A DNA stretch of 64,000 bases from assembly GCA_963758335.1 (NCBI GenBank), contig CAVWVF010000006.1:372001-436000 (forward strand), read 5' to 3'. Within the stretch, counting starts at the first letter, position 1; every line of letters starts with the position of its first letter. The notes below the pieces were generated by a model that was not told the DNA's origin, did no database searches, and saw only the letters and a program-made list of their open reading frames with translations. Below are positions 55,358-64,000 of this stretch, one piece after another. Source of the DNA: Roseiarcus sp963758335 (GTDB lineage: Bacteria; Pseudomonadota; Alphaproteobacteria; Rhizobiales; Beijerinckiaceae). The translations under genes were made by a program, and so were the position numbers.

Positions 55358-55738
55358 ATGCGCCAGTTTGTCCTTTCGCTTGTCGTTTTGCTCGCAATGG
55401 GTTCTGCAGGCTACGGCCAGCAGGATTCTGGATCGCTCCGCGGAGTGTACGCTCCCCCGCCGTCGGCGTCGGGCCAGCTCGTCGGAGTCTTCGACGCCCC
55501 GCGGACGGCTCCCGCCTTGCCAAAGCTGCCGAACACGGTCTCCGCGCCGGACTGTGGGACTGCCGAGGGTGTCCCGGTCGTCTCTGTCCCCGGCGCGCCT
55601 CAACAGGGTCAGGCGCTACCGTACGGCGTCAAGCCAACTCCAATCCCGGGTCGACCCGGCTATGGCGTTGCCGTGGTCAACGGTCATCGCGCAATTATCG
55701 ACCAAAACTCCAATCGCATCTTCCAGATCCTCGACTAG
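55358..55738 (+). CDS. Small secreted protein, DUF1236-like end
   Basis: 126 residues with a Sec signal peptide (MRQFVLSLVVLLAMGSAGYG), a Pro-rich middle and the end YGVAVVNGHRAIIDQNSNRI then FQIL, which resembles the DUF1236 repeat of rhizobial envelope proteins. TAGGAG precedes the ATG. Likely periplasmic or outer-membrane associated; function unknown. Confidence 0.65.
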   Translation: MRQFVLSLVVLLAMGSAGYGQQDSGSLRGVYAPPPSASGQLVGVFDAPRTAPALPKLPNTVSAPDCGTAEGVPVVSVPGAPQQGQALPYGVKPTPIPGRPGYGVAVVNGHRAIIDQNSNRIFQILD

Positions 55739-55874
55739 TCTAGAAGCCATGATGCGATTGTGATCGACCCAATGTCGTCATCGCGGACCCCGAGCGTGAG
55801 CGCGAGCGAAGCGATCCAGAGATGAAGGGCCGTTGCGGCGGCTGTGATCGGAAGTCGCGATGACGGGTCTCGCC

Positions 55875-56073
55875 GTCCTTGCGAGCCGAAGGCGAAGCAA
55901 TCCATGCCGCCGCGCCCTGCGATCGTGGATTGCCTCGTCGCTCCGCGCCTCGCAATGACGGGTCCGCCATTCGCCGTCCTTGCGAGCCGAAGGCGAGGCA
56001 ATCCATGCCGGGCGGCTGCGGTCATGGATTGCTTCGTCGCTGCGCTCCTCGCAATGACGGGTCCGCCATTCGA
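55875..56073. repeat. Two tandem ~100-bp palindromic intergenic repeats
   Basis: Unit 1 (55875-55975) and unit 2 (55976-56073) both run GTCCTTGCGAGCCGAAGGCG ... CTCGCAATGACGGGTCCGCC and each folds back on itself (GCGAGCC.AAGGCGA.GCAATCC against GGATTGC.TCGTCGCT..GCGC). A partial third copy precedes at about 55770-55874. This is the widespread CGTCATTGCGAG...GCAATCC repeat of Proteobacteria. Confidence 0.75.
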
Positions 56074-56149
56074 CAGACGCTCGAGCCAACGGGCTGGCCT
56101 ATTGCGCCCCTGCTTCGCTCTGGGATTGGCCTCGCTACGCCTGCGGGCC

Positions 56150-56626
56150 TCACCGCCGCTCCCGCAAGAGCCGCGACTTGTCGCGGCTCCAGTCGCGTGC
56201 TTTCTCGCTCTCGCGCTTGTCGTGCAGCTTGTTGCCGCGTCCGAGCGCGATGGCGATTTTGGCGCGGCCTTTCTCGTTGAAGTAAATTCTGAGCGGCACG
56301 ATCGTCATGCCCTCGCGCTCGACGCCTTTGGCGAGCTTGGCGATTTCCTTTGCGTGCAGAAGGAGTTTGCGCGGCCTCTTCGGCTCGTGGTTGAAGCGGC
56401 TCGCCTGCAGATATTCGGGGATGTTGGCGTTGTAGAGGATCACTTCGCCGTTGCGGTCGACGGCGGCGTAGCTTTGGGCGACCGTCGCCTTGCCGTTGCG
56501 CAGCGACTTGACCTCGGTGCCGGTCAGCACCAGGCCCGCCTCGTAGGTCTCGCCGATCTCATAGTCGAAGCGGGCGCGCCGGTTGTCGGCCACGACCTTG
56601 AAATTGGACTTCTCCTTCTCGGCCAT
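56150..56626 (-). CDS. smpB: SsrA-binding protein SmpB
   Basis: 158 residues. VADNRRARFDYEIGETYEAG, LVLTGTEVKSLRNGKATVAQ and the C-terminal tail GRGNKLHDKRESEKARDWSR are the standard SmpB blocks. Binds tmRNA for rescue of stalled ribosomes. Full length. Next to dapA in the same orientation, a usual alphaproteobacterial order. Confidence 0.97.
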   Translation of the reverse strand: MAEKEKSNFKVVADNRRARFDYEIGETYEAGLVLTGTEVKSLRNGKATVAQSYAAVDRNGEVILYNANIPEYLQASRFNHEPKRPRKLLLHAKEIAKLAKGVEREGMTIVPLRIYFNEKGRAKIAIALGRGNKLHDKRESEKARDWSRDKSRLLRERR

Positions 56627-56750
56627 CGATCAACGCCTGGCAGGCGAGGCCGCCGCCGCAATCCTGCCGCAATAGGGCGGTGGAGCACCTTGGCGCCCCT
56701 CATTTGTTCCGCAATCAAGTGCGGCGAAAAAGCGCAGCGGCATGGCCGGG

Positions 56751-57653
56751 TCAGGCGTTCAACAAACCGGCGTGCACCATGGCGCGGCGGATCAGCGCCT
56801 CCGTCGTTTGGCTCACCGGAATGAGCGGCAGGCGCGTTTCGTTGCGCACCCGCCCGAGCAGACTTAGCGCGTATTTCGTGCCATTTACGCCGGGTTCGGC
56901 GAAGATCGCCGCGTGCAGCGGCGTCAGCCGGTCCTGGATCTTCAGCGCGTGGTTCCAGTCGTCCTTGAACACGAATTCCATCAGTTCGGCGCAGAGCTCC
57001 GGGGCGATGTTGGCGGTGACGGAGATGCAACCGTGTCCGCCCGCCGCCATTGCGGCGAGCGCGGTCATGTCTTCGCCAGAAAGTTGGATAAAGTCCGACC
57101 CTATAGCGTGTCGCTGGCGCGAGACGCGGCCGACGTCCCCGGTCGCGTCCTTCACGCCGACGATGTTGGGGAGCTCGCTCAAGCGTTTCATCGTGTCCAC
57201 CGACATGTCGACGACGCTGCGGGGAGGGATGTTGTAAATGATGATCGGAATCCCGATCGCGTCGTTGACGGCCTTGAAGTGCTGGTAGAGCCCTTCCTGC
57301 GTCGGCTTATTGTAGTAAGGGGTCACGACCAGGACGGCGTCGGCGCCGGCGCGCTCGGCGTGGATCGCCAGGGCCACCGCTTCGACGGTGTTGTTCGAAC
57401 CCGCTCCCGCGATGACTGGAACGCGGCCGCGCGCCTCGTCGATGCAGATGTCGACGACGCGCCGATGCTCGTCGTGCGTCAGCGTCGGGCTCTCGCCGGT
57501 GGTGCCGACCGGCACCAGCCCGTGCGAGCCGGAGGTGATCTGCCAATCGATCAGCGCGCGGAACGCCTGCTCGTCGATCTCGCCCTCCTTGAACGGCGTC
57601 ACCAGGGCCGGCATCGAGCCGTGAAATTTCGCCCGCTCTCTCATCTCGCGCAT
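56751..57653 (-). CDS. dapA: 4-hydroxy-tetrahydrodipicolinate synthase
   Basis: About 300 residues. Condenses pyruvate with aspartate semialdehyde in lysine/diaminopimelate synthesis. GLVPVGTTGESPTLTHDEHR holds the Thr pair, IIIYNIPPRSVVDMSVDTMK the Tyr/Pro region and NIVGVKDATGDVGRVSRQRH the Schiff-base Lys. Start chosen at MREMRERAKFHGSMPALVTP; an ATG 28 codons earlier adds non-family sequence. Divergent from the transglycosylase gene. Confidence 0.95.
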   Translation of the reverse strand: MREMRERAKFHGSMPALVTPFKEGEIDEQAFRALIDWQITSGSHGLVPVGTTGESPTLTHDEHRRVVDICIDEARGRVPVIAGAGSNNTVEAVALAIHAERAGADAVLVVTPYYNKPTQEGLYQHFKAVNDAIGIPIIIYNIPPRSVVDMSVDTMKRLSELPNIVGVKDATGDVGRVSRQRHAIGSDFIQLSGEDMTALAAMAAGGHGCISVTANIAPELCAELMEFVFKDDWNHALKIQDRLTPLHAAIFAEPGVNGTKYALSLLGRVRNETRLPLIPVSQTTEALIRRAMVHAGLLNA

Positions 57654-57807
57654 TCCGTCGGTTCTGTGGCCGCTCGGCGCTCCCGTTGCGTCCGCACCCG
57701 GACACATAGCCCCGGCGGAGCGCGCGCGAAAGGGCAAACCCGCCCCGAAGGCTCGGTTAACCCTTCGTTAGAACAGTCGTTCCATTTTCACGCGCAAGGA
57801 TGAACCC

Positions 57808-60081
57808 ATGACCAAATGGCGCGCCACCGCGCTCATCGGGGCCTCGGCGGCAGCCGTCATGATTGCCCTCGTTCCGTTCTCCGGCCGAATCTCCGAGCGG
57901 CAAGTCCTATCCCGCCTCGCCCGCGCGCCCGTCGCCGTCTCCCGCGCCGTGCTTCCGCCGGCGGCGGACAGGGCCGTCGAGACGCTGGCGCAGGAAATGG
58001 CCGCGCTCGTTCGCCGGGGAATCGACTCCGCCTCGCGGAGAGGCGCGGAGGCCGAGGCGTCCTCGGGCGTGGCGCAGGACATGGCCGCGCTCCTTCGCCG
58101 GGGATTCGCGTCGGCCGAGCCGCCGGCGTCTCCGCAGATCCCGTCTGAAAACGCCTCTTCTGAGGCAGAGCCGGGCGCCGCCTCACAAGGCGCGCCTCCG
58201 CCGCAGCCCGCCCCGGTCTCTCCGGCCGCGCAGGCCTACCGGAAGGGCGACATCGCGGCGCTCACGGCGCTCGCGGCCGCGGCCGGCGACCCGGACGAGC
58301 GGCTGGCGCTGGAGTGGGCGGCGCTGCGCGCCGATCCTCATCCGACTTTCGCCGCGCTCGAGGCTTTCGCCAAGGCTCATCCGACCTGGCCGGGGCTGGG
58401 CTATGTGCGCTACCGGCAGGAGGCCGATCTCCTCGTTCATCCTCCGTCCCCCGCGACGGTGCAGGAATTTTTCGCCGCGGACCCGCCGCAGTCGAGCGCG
58501 GGGAAACTCGCCGTCGCGCGCGCGGAGGCGGCCAAGGGGCTTACCGACGAGGCGATCCGGAGCGTTCGCGAGCTGTGGCGCGAAGGCAATTTCGACGCCT
58601 GGACCGAGAGCGCGATCCTGCGCGACTTCGGCGTCGTGCTCTTGAAGTCGGACCACAAGTACCGCGCCGATCGTTTGCTTTACGCCGAAAGCTACGCCGC
58701 CGCCTTGCGCGCCGCGGCGCTGGCGGGTCCCGACGAGATGGCGCTCGCTCAGGCCCGCGCCGCCGCCGCGCACGGACCGGTGAGCCCGGCGCTGCTCAGG
58801 GCGGTTCCTCAATCGCTCAAGAACGATCCCGGCCTCCTGTTCGCGCGCATCCAGGACGCGCGGCGGTCGAACCGCGCCTACGAGGCGGCGATGCTGCTGA
58901 GCCTCGCGCCGAAGGACCGCGATTCCCTCATCAATCGCGACAAGTGGTGGTCCGAGCGGCGGATGGTGGCGCGGGAACTGCTTGACCTGAACGAGCCCAA
59001 GCTCGCCTTCGAGGTCTGCGACAAGGCGGCGCTGCCGGACGACGCCGCCGACAAGGTCGATCTCGATTTTCACGCCGGGTGGATCGCGCTGCGCTTCCTC
59101 GGCGACGCCCGCGAGGCCGCCAAGCGCTTCGCCCTCGCCGCCGAGGCGGCCGAGACGCCCCTGTCGATCGCGCGCGCCGCCTACTGGCGCGGCCGGGCCG
59201 CGGAGGCGATTGGGAACGAGGACGAAGCGAAGCTCCATTACGAGAGCGCGGCGAGCGAGCCGATCGCCTATTACGGACAGCTCGCCGCGCAGCGTCTGGG
59301 GGCCAAGCGGCTCGAGCTTCGCGCGCCGAGCGCGGTCGCCGAGGGCGCGGAGCGCGACGAATTGGTGCGGGCGGCGGAAGCTCTCTATGCCGACGGGCTC
59401 GACGAGCTTGCGACCGCGCTCGCCTTCGAGGCGGCGCGCGGGTGGCGGGACGAAGCGCAGATGGCGGCGATGGCCGAGGTGGTGAAGCGGCGCGCCGACG
59501 CCGCGACCCAGGTCCAGTTCGGCAAGATCGCGACGCTGCGCGGCTACGCCTTCGACGCGATGGCGTTCCCGTCGTCCGGCGTGCCGGCCTTTCTGCCGCT
59601 CGCCCACTCGGCCGACCTCGCCAGCGTCTATGCGGTCGCGCGGCAAGAGAGCGAATTTGTCTGGCGCGCGGCGTCCGGCGCGGGGGCCAAGGGCCTCATG
59701 CAGATCCTGCCGTCGACGGCGGCGTCGACCGCCAAGCGCGCGGGCGTGGCTTATGACTACGCCCGGCTCATCGTCGATCCGGCCTTCAACACTCAGCTCG
59801 GCGCGGCCTTCCTGGGCCAGGTGATGGAGGACGTGGGCGGCTCGCGCGAGATGGCTTTCGCCGCCTACAACGCCGGCCCCGGGCGGGTGGCGCAATGGAT
59901 CGCCGCCTATGGCGACCCGCGCAACGGCGCCGATCCGGTCGACTGGGTCGAGCGCATCCCGTTTGACGAGACGCGCGACTACGTGCAGCGGGTCAGCGAG
60001 AACCTCGGCGTCTATCGCCAGCGCTTCGTAAAGGACCCGCCGCACGTCGGGCAGCTCTCGCCGCGCATGGCGAAGGACTGA
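57808..60081 (+). CDS. slt: Soluble lytic murein transglycosylase (Slt70-like)
   Basis: 757 residues with an N-terminal membrane/signal segment (ALIGASAAAVMIALVPFSG), a Pro/Ala-rich linker, a long helical superhelix and a C-terminal SLT domain: YAVARQESEFVWRAASGAGA (catalytic Glu in QESEF), KGLMQILPSTAASTAKRAGV and MAFAAYNAGPGRVAQWIAAY. Cleaves peptidoglycan glycan strands in the periplasm. Intact. Confidence 0.95.
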   Translation: MTKWRATALIGASAAAVMIALVPFSGRISERQVLSRLARAPVAVSRAVLPPAADRAVETLAQEMAALVRRGIDSASRRGAEAEASSGVAQDMAALLRRGFASAEPPASPQIPSENASSEAEPGAASQGAPPPQPAPVSPAAQAYRKGDIAALTALAAAAGDPDERLALEWAALRADPHPTFAALEAFAKAHPTWPGLGYVRYRQEADLLVHPPSPATVQEFFAADPPQSSAGKLAVARAEAAKGLTDEAIRSVRELWREGNFDAWTESAILRDFGVVLLKSDHKYRADRLLYAESYAAALRAAALAGPDEMALAQARAAAAHGPVSPALLRAVPQSLKNDPGLLFARIQDARRSNRAYEAAMLLSLAPKDRDSLINRDKWWSERRMVARELLDLNEPKLAFEVCDKAALPDDAADKVDLDFHAGWIALRFLGDAREAAKRFALAAEAAETPLSIARAAYWRGRAAEAIGNEDEAKLHYESAASEPIAYYGQLAAQRLGAKRLELRAPSAVAEGAERDELVRAAEALYADGLDELATALAFEAARGWRDEAQMAAMAEVVKRRADAATQVQFGKIATLRGYAFDAMAFPSSGVPAFLPLAHSADLASVYAVARQESEFVWRAASGAGAKGLMQILPSTAASTAKRAGVAYDYARLIVDPAFNTQLGAAFLGQVMEDVGGSREMAFAAYNAGPGRVAQWIAAYGDPRNGADPVDWVERIPFDETRDYVQRVSENLGVYRQRFVKDPPHVGQLSPRMAKD

Positions 60082-60237
60082 GCGCCTGACCCTGCGTCCT
60101 CGTCCTGAGGCGCCGCGAAGCGGCCTCGAAGGACGCTCCTGAGCGCGCCGTTCGACGCGTCCTGGAGCATCCTTCGAGGCCTTTTGCGTCCCGCAAAAGG
60201 CGCCTCAGGATGAGGAAACTGCTTTTGAAACAGGCTC
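60081..60237. repeat. Long inverted repeat, left copy
   Basis: Starts AGCGCCTGACC just at the transglycosylase stop and ends TTTTGAAACAGGCTC. Near-identical to the reverse complement of 61659-61792, including the CATCCTTCGAGG ... CGCCTCAGGATGAGG core. The pair encloses the glycosyltransferase gene. Confidence 0.8.
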
Positions 60238-60253
60238 TCAAGACGCGAGCACA

Positions 60254-61570
60254 TCAGCCGAGCGCCGCCACCGTCTCGGTGAGCTTCGACACGTCGACCG
60301 CATAGGCGAAGGGCGAGTCCTTCGCGTGCCGCGGCGCGCTCGCGAGGTCTTCCTCCGTCTGGCGCTGGAAGAGCACCACGTGCTCGAGCTCGAGCATCGC
60401 GCAAAGATGCGACGACCACGGATCGTGCTGGCCCTCGGCGATGATCTCGACCACCCTTGTCCCCGGCCGGCAGAACATCAGGTTCGCCATTGCGGCTCCG
60501 AATTCGCAGACGACGACTTCCGCCTCGGCGAAGACGAGAGCCTGCTCGTCGAACGACAGCTTCTCCGGCTGGATGGCGACGAAGCCGAGCGGCTTCAAGG
60601 CCTCGATCATCTCTCCCCGGTTGGTGAGGTTGCGGCTGTTGGCGAGGCTGCGGCAGACCGCCACGCGCTTCGGCGTCGCTGGGGCGGGCGTCCCTTTGCG
60701 TATGTTGGCGAGAATCGCGGCGAAGGCCTCCCGGTGCTGCGGATGGGCGTTCTGGCTGCTGACCCCGCTGTGCCGGTTGCTGACGATGGCGTGCTCGAGG
60801 AATACCGGCTGCGGCCGGACTTCGCGAATGAGCCCGGCGGGAACGTCGAGCCGCGCGATCAGCGCCCGCTGCCAGGGTTTTAGCGCCCAGGTCAGCATCG
60901 GAGCGCGCATGCACTGGCCGAGATGGATGAGAGGGACGATGTCCAGGAGATAGTGCCCGTAGTTCGGCCGCTCGGAATTGGCGATCAGGAGACGCTCGCC
61001 AGGAATCGTCGGCGCGCCTTTCAGCCGCTCGGGGTAGAGGAGATGCTCTCGCCCGCCGTCGGGCAGGGGCCGGTCAACGATCGCATTGACGGAAGAGAGG
61101 AAGCCTTCCTGGAACGGCCCGAGGAACGAGTGACGCCAGACGAGGCCCTCATTCGAGACGAGGAGCCCGAGCTTGGGGAACCAGTGCTGGTCGACAAGAT
61201 GCTCGAGCGTCAACGCCGGCGCGTCGACGACATGGTCGACGTAATGCATGCGTTCGCTCGTCGTCGAATTGACGCTGAGCGGATGTAGCCGCGTCGGATA
61301 TCGGCAGGGCTCGACGACCGTGCATTGCGTGAGCGGCGGTGGAAAGCGGCCTTCGAACGGAGCCGTGGCGAGCTCGGTCGTCCGGTCGACCGCGACCGGG
61401 ATTCCGGGCACCGAGCGGGCGGCCATCGCGCCCGACAGTCGGCGCCGGAAAGTCTTGAGCGGCATGCGCACGGCCTTGCGCCACAGCCCGTGCAGCGACC
61501 GGCTGACGCGCATGCGGGTCGCGTTCTCGACGCTGTCGGAAGTCGCTGAGGTCGGCCGGCCGTAGCGCAA
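60254..61570 (-). CDS. Glycosyltransferase family 61 (DUF563) protein
   Basis: 438 residues. ANSERPNYGHYLLDIVPLIH, AIVSNRHSGVSSQNAHPQHR and FDEQALVFAEAEVVVCEFGA then AMANLMFCRPGTRVVEIIAE are the conserved GT61/DUF563 blocks. Such enzymes transfer sugars in surface polysaccharide or glycoprotein modification. No other polysaccharide gene is near. Bounded on both sides by the inverted repeat, so it could have arrived or may flip as a unit. Confidence 0.88.
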   Translation of the reverse strand: MRYGRPTSATSDSVENATRMRVSRSLHGLWRKAVRMPLKTFRRRLSGAMAARSVPGIPVAVDRTTELATAPFEGRFPPPLTQCTVVEPCRYPTRLHPLSVNSTTSERMHYVDHVVDAPALTLEHLVDQHWFPKLGLLVSNEGLVWRHSFLGPFQEGFLSSVNAIVDRPLPDGGREHLLYPERLKGAPTIPGERLLIANSERPNYGHYLLDIVPLIHLGQCMRAPMLTWALKPWQRALIARLDVPAGLIREVRPQPVFLEHAIVSNRHSGVSSQNAHPQHREAFAAILANIRKGTPAPATPKRVAVCRSLANSRNLTNRGEMIEALKPLGFVAIQPEKLSFDEQALVFAEAEVVVCEFGAAMANLMFCRPGTRVVEIIAEGQHDPWSSHLCAMLELEHVVLFQRQTEEDLASAPRHAKDSPFAYAVDVSKLTETVAALG

Positions 61571-61658
61571 GAAGGGGTCCTTGTGCTGAAGCCCGAGCCT
61601 GGAGCCCGGACTAACGGGCGTTCTTTGCCTCAGGGCGGGCGTCGCGGCAAGCAGCTTA

Positions 61659-61792
61659 GAGCCTGTTTCAAAAGCAGTTCTGAGGCGCCTTTTGCGGTAC
61701 CTCGAAGGATGCTCCAGGAGGCGTCGAACGGCGCACTCTGAAACGTCCTGCGAGGCCGCTTCGCGGCGCCTCAGGACGAGGGGTCAGGCGCT
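61659..61792. repeat. Long inverted repeat, right copy
   Basis: GAGCCTGTTTCAAAAGCAG at 61659 to GGGTCAGGCGCTT at 61792, reverse-complementary to 60081-60237 with small indels. Confidence 0.8.
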
Positions 61793-61859
61793 TATCCACC
61801 GCCTTCTCGGCCCGGGCGGTGACTTCGACCGAATCGGACGCTACCGCTCGACTCAGCCC

Positions 61860-63131
61860 ATGCCGTTCCGATTCGTCCACACCGCCGACATCCACCTCGA
61901 TTCGCCGCTGCGCACCCTGGCGCTGCGCGACCCGGCGCTCGCCGAGCTCATCGGCGGAGCGACGCGCAAAGCCTTTGCCGCCGTCATCGAGCTCTGCCTC
62001 GCCGAGCAGGTCGATGCGCTCATGATCGCCGGCGATCTCAACGACGGCGAGCAGACCTCGATGAAGACCGCGCGCTTTCTCGCGGACCAGCTGAGGCGTC
62101 TGCACCAGGCGGGGATCCGGACCTTCATCATTCGCGGCAATCACGACGCCGAGTCCCGCATCACGCGCGAGCTCACTCTGCCGGAGTCGGTGAAAGTGTT
62201 CGGCGGGCGGGCGGAATCGGTCGCGCTCACGGCCGGCGGCCTCGACGTCGTCGTGCACGGCGTGAGCTTCGCCCAGAAGCACGCGCCCGAGAGTCTGCTG
62301 CCGAAGTTCCGAAGCCCCCACAACGGCGCGGTCAATATCGGCATGTTGCATACGAGCCTCGGCGGATCGCCGTCGCACGACCAATATGCGCCATGTTCGC
62401 CGGCGGAGCTGCACGACCACGGCTTCCAATACTGGGCGCTCGGCCATATTCATCAGCGCTTCGTCGAAAAGGGCAGGGCGACGATCGTGATGCCGGGCAA
62501 TCCGCAAGGGCGCGACATCAACGAGCCGGGGCCGAAGTCGGCCTCGCTGGTGACGGTCGGCGACGATCGGACGATCGCGGTCGAACAGCGGCTGACGGGC
62601 GTCGCCGAGTTTGAGCGCGTCTTGGTCGATCTTTCCCACGCCGACGATTGGAGGACGGCGCTGAAGCGGATCGAGGCGGCGCTGGAAAAGGCGCGCGCGA
62701 TGGCGCCGAGCGAGCATCTCGTCGCCCGCCTGACGCTCGAGGGCGCAACGCCGCTCGCCTGGCGCCTGCGCTGCGACGCCGACAGGCTCGCCGAGGAGGC
62801 GGGCGCGATCGGCGCCGGGCTCGGCGCGACCTGGATCGACAAGATCGAGCTCGCCTGTGAGGAGCCGCGCGCCGCCGAGGCCGCCTCGAGCGATCCGATC
62901 GCCGAATTGCGCGCGCTGATGGAAAACGAAGTCGTAATGTCGAAAGCGTTCCGCGACGAGCTGCAGTCGATCGCCGACGATCTTCGCGGCCATCTGCCGC
63001 CGGGCAGTCGCGATGACCTGTTCGGCGCCGACGCGCAGGCGTTCGCGGACATCCTGCGCTCCGTTGCGCGGCAGGGCGCCGAAGACGTGCTCGCCCATTT
63101 GCGCGCCGCCGACAGGGAAGCCGCTCAGTGA
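61860..63131 (+). CDS. SbcD-like DNA repair exonuclease (YhaO type)
   Basis: 423 residues from ATG 61860. Calcineurin-like phosphoesterase motifs: FVHTADIHLDSP (DxH), MIAGDLND (GDxxD), FIIRGNHDAES (GNHD) and YWALGHIHQRF (GHxH). The C-terminal half is helical and binds the partner ATPase. Its stop overlaps the start of the ATPase gene as GTGA. Works with it as an SbcCD/Mre11-Rad50-like nuclease in double-strand break repair. Confidence 0.92.
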   Translation: MPFRFVHTADIHLDSPLRTLALRDPALAELIGGATRKAFAAVIELCLAEQVDALMIAGDLNDGEQTSMKTARFLADQLRRLHQAGIRTFIIRGNHDAESRITRELTLPESVKVFGGRAESVALTAGGLDVVVHGVSFAQKHAPESLLPKFRSPHNGAVNIGMLHTSLGGSPSHDQYAPCSPAELHDHGFQYWALGHIHQRFVEKGRATIVMPGNPQGRDINEPGPKSASLVTVGDDRTIAVEQRLTGVAEFERVLVDLSHADDWRTALKRIEAALEKARAMAPSEHLVARLTLEGATPLAWRLRCDADRLAEEAGAIGAGLGATWIDKIELACEEPRAAEAASSDPIAELRALMENEVVMSKAFRDELQSIADDLRGHLPPGSRDDLFGADAQAFADILRSVARQGAEDVLAHLRAADREAAQ

Positions 63132-64000
63132 GGATCGCCCGCCTCGATCTCACCCGCTACGGGCGCTTCAGCGACCATACGATCGACTTCGGCGCGGCGC
63201 GCGCGGGCGCCCCGGACTTTCATATCGTCTACGGGCTCAACGAGGCGGGCAAATCGACCGCGGCGGCGGCGATCCTCGACCTCCTGTTCGGCATCGAAAA
63301 GCAGTCGCCCTATGGCGCGGCGGAGGCGAGGGCGAACTGGCACGCCTATTCCGCCATGCGGGTCGGGGCGGGGATCGAGATCGGCGGCCGGACGCATGAG
63401 ATCGCTCGGCTCAAGCGCGACAGGAACAGCCTCGTCGATAAGGACAACCGGCCGATCGACGAGACCTTCCTGAGGACCGAGCTCGCCGGCGTCGATCGGG
63501 GCGCGTTCCGCACCATGTTCTCGCTCGACGACGAGAGCCTGGAGAGGGGCGGCGAGGCGATTCTCGCAAGCCGCGGCGATCTCGGCGAGCTGCTCTTTCA
63601 GGCCAGCGCCGGCCTCACCGAGTTCAGCGAGCGGCTCGACGCCTTGAGAGAGAAGGCGGAAAAGTTCTACCGGCCGCGCGCTTCAAAAACCGAACTGGCC
63701 GAAAAGAAGCGCGCGCTCGAGGCGCTGAAGGACGAACGCGACAAGGCTGATACGCTCGCCTCGACCTATGCCGAGCTCGTCCGCCGGCGTGACGAGGCGA
63801 AGGCGGCCTACGAGGCCGCGGGCAAGGGCCTGTCGGAGCGGCGCGCCCGCGCCGAAGCCATCCGGCGGCTGCTCGCGGCGCTTCCCCATCTGGCCGCGCT
63901 CAACGAGGCGGAAGCCAATCTTCAGCCGCTCGCCGGCCTCCCGGCGCAGCCCGAAGGATGGGGCGAGGAGGCGGCGAGGCTGCAGGCCGAGGCGATACGG
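63128..64000 (+). CDS. SbcC/Rad50-like AAA ATPase (YhaN type), runs off the window
   Basis: GTG start at 63128. The first 290 residues show the N-terminal ATPase lobe: LDLTRYGRFSDHTIDFG, Walker A IVYGLNEAGKSTAAAAILDL and FRTMFSLDDESLERGGEAIL, followed by the start of a coiled coil (ALKDERDKADTLASTYAELV). The second lobe with Walker B lies beyond the window. Partner of the upstream nuclease. Confidence 0.9.
   Translation, partial: MRIARLDLTRYGRFSDHTIDFGAARAGAPDFHIVYGLNEAGKSTAAAAILDLLFGIEKQSPYGAAEARANWHAYSAMRVGAGIEIGGRTHEIARLKRDRNSLVDKDNRPIDETFLRTELAGVDRGAFRTMFSLDDESLERGGEAILASRGDLGELLFQASAGLTEFSERLDALREKAEKFYRPRASKTELAEKKRALEALKDERDKADTLASTYAELVRRRDEAKAAYEAAGKGLSERRARAEAIRRLLAALPHLAALNEAEANLQPLAGLPAQPEGWGEEAARLQAEAIR

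Noticed and set aside
57857..60045. Minus-strand frames opposite the transglycosylase
   Set aside because: They follow the codon periodicity of the plus-strand gene and lack domains.

Overview
High-GC window, most likely from an alphaproteobacterium of the Hyphomicrobiales. The clues are ethylmalonyl-CoA mutase (ethylmalonyl-CoA pathway), smpB and dapA, a Tat-leader liv cassette, a YafY/VOC pair and typical rhizobial/methylotroph IS families. The genus cannot be fixed from sequence alone. The window mixes stable chromosomal blocks with a worn accessory region of about 43 kb.

Layout. 0.2-6.8 kb: remains of a mobile-element replication module, read on the minus strand: TOPRIM/DUF3631 primase-helicase, topoisomerase VI-like B subunit, topoisomerase VI-like A subunit, a 54-codon gene, an OB-fold SSB, a RepA-like ATPase start, a serine recombinase remnant and a DUF5681 protein. 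6.9-13.6 kb: a type I secretion operon (TIGR03118-like protein, HlyB-type ABC exporter, HlyD adaptor, Sel1-repeat protein). 13.9-18.1 kb: gene remnants and an IS1380 transposase. 18.4-20.4 kb: ethylmalonyl-CoA mutase. 20.5-29.4 kb: broken methyltransferase, nested IS630/IS1595, a phnI/phnM deletion scar, an AT-rich macro/SEFIR gene, a truncated DUF1330 gene, another IS transposase, YafY fragment and VOC gene. 30.2-43.0 kb: a second element with serine recombinase, small terminase-like protein, second topoisomerase VI-like A/B pair (A split by an IS21-family element), archaeo-eukaryotic-type primase-helicase, small replication genes, AlpA-like protein and tyrosine integrase, ending at a tRNA-Arg-like 3' fragment (attachment site). 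43.4-55 kb: alpha/beta hydrolase, livGFHM with twin binding proteins, a Phd/VapC-type toxin-antitoxin pair and an IS66-like transposase. 55.3-64 kb: small secreted protein, smpB, dapA, lytic transglycosylase, GT61 glycosyltransferase between inverted repeats, and an SbcCD-like (YhaO/YhaN-type) pair running off the end.

Most notable: the same unfused type IIB topoisomerase cassette (B then A, conserved 8-nt overlap, all expected catalytic motifs) occurs twice, each time behind a different, non-homologous primase-helicase. This suggests a portable decatenation/segregation cassette that swaps between replication modules of integrative elements. Both copies are now damaged: copy 1 by a 1-nt insertion in A and an apparent inversion of the 5' end of B, copy 2 by the IS21 insertion.

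Many accessory genes carry single-base frameshifts or nonsense codons, while the core genes (mutase, livGFHM, smpB, dapA, slt) are open. That pattern favours decay, but raw-read errors cannot be excluded from one consensus.
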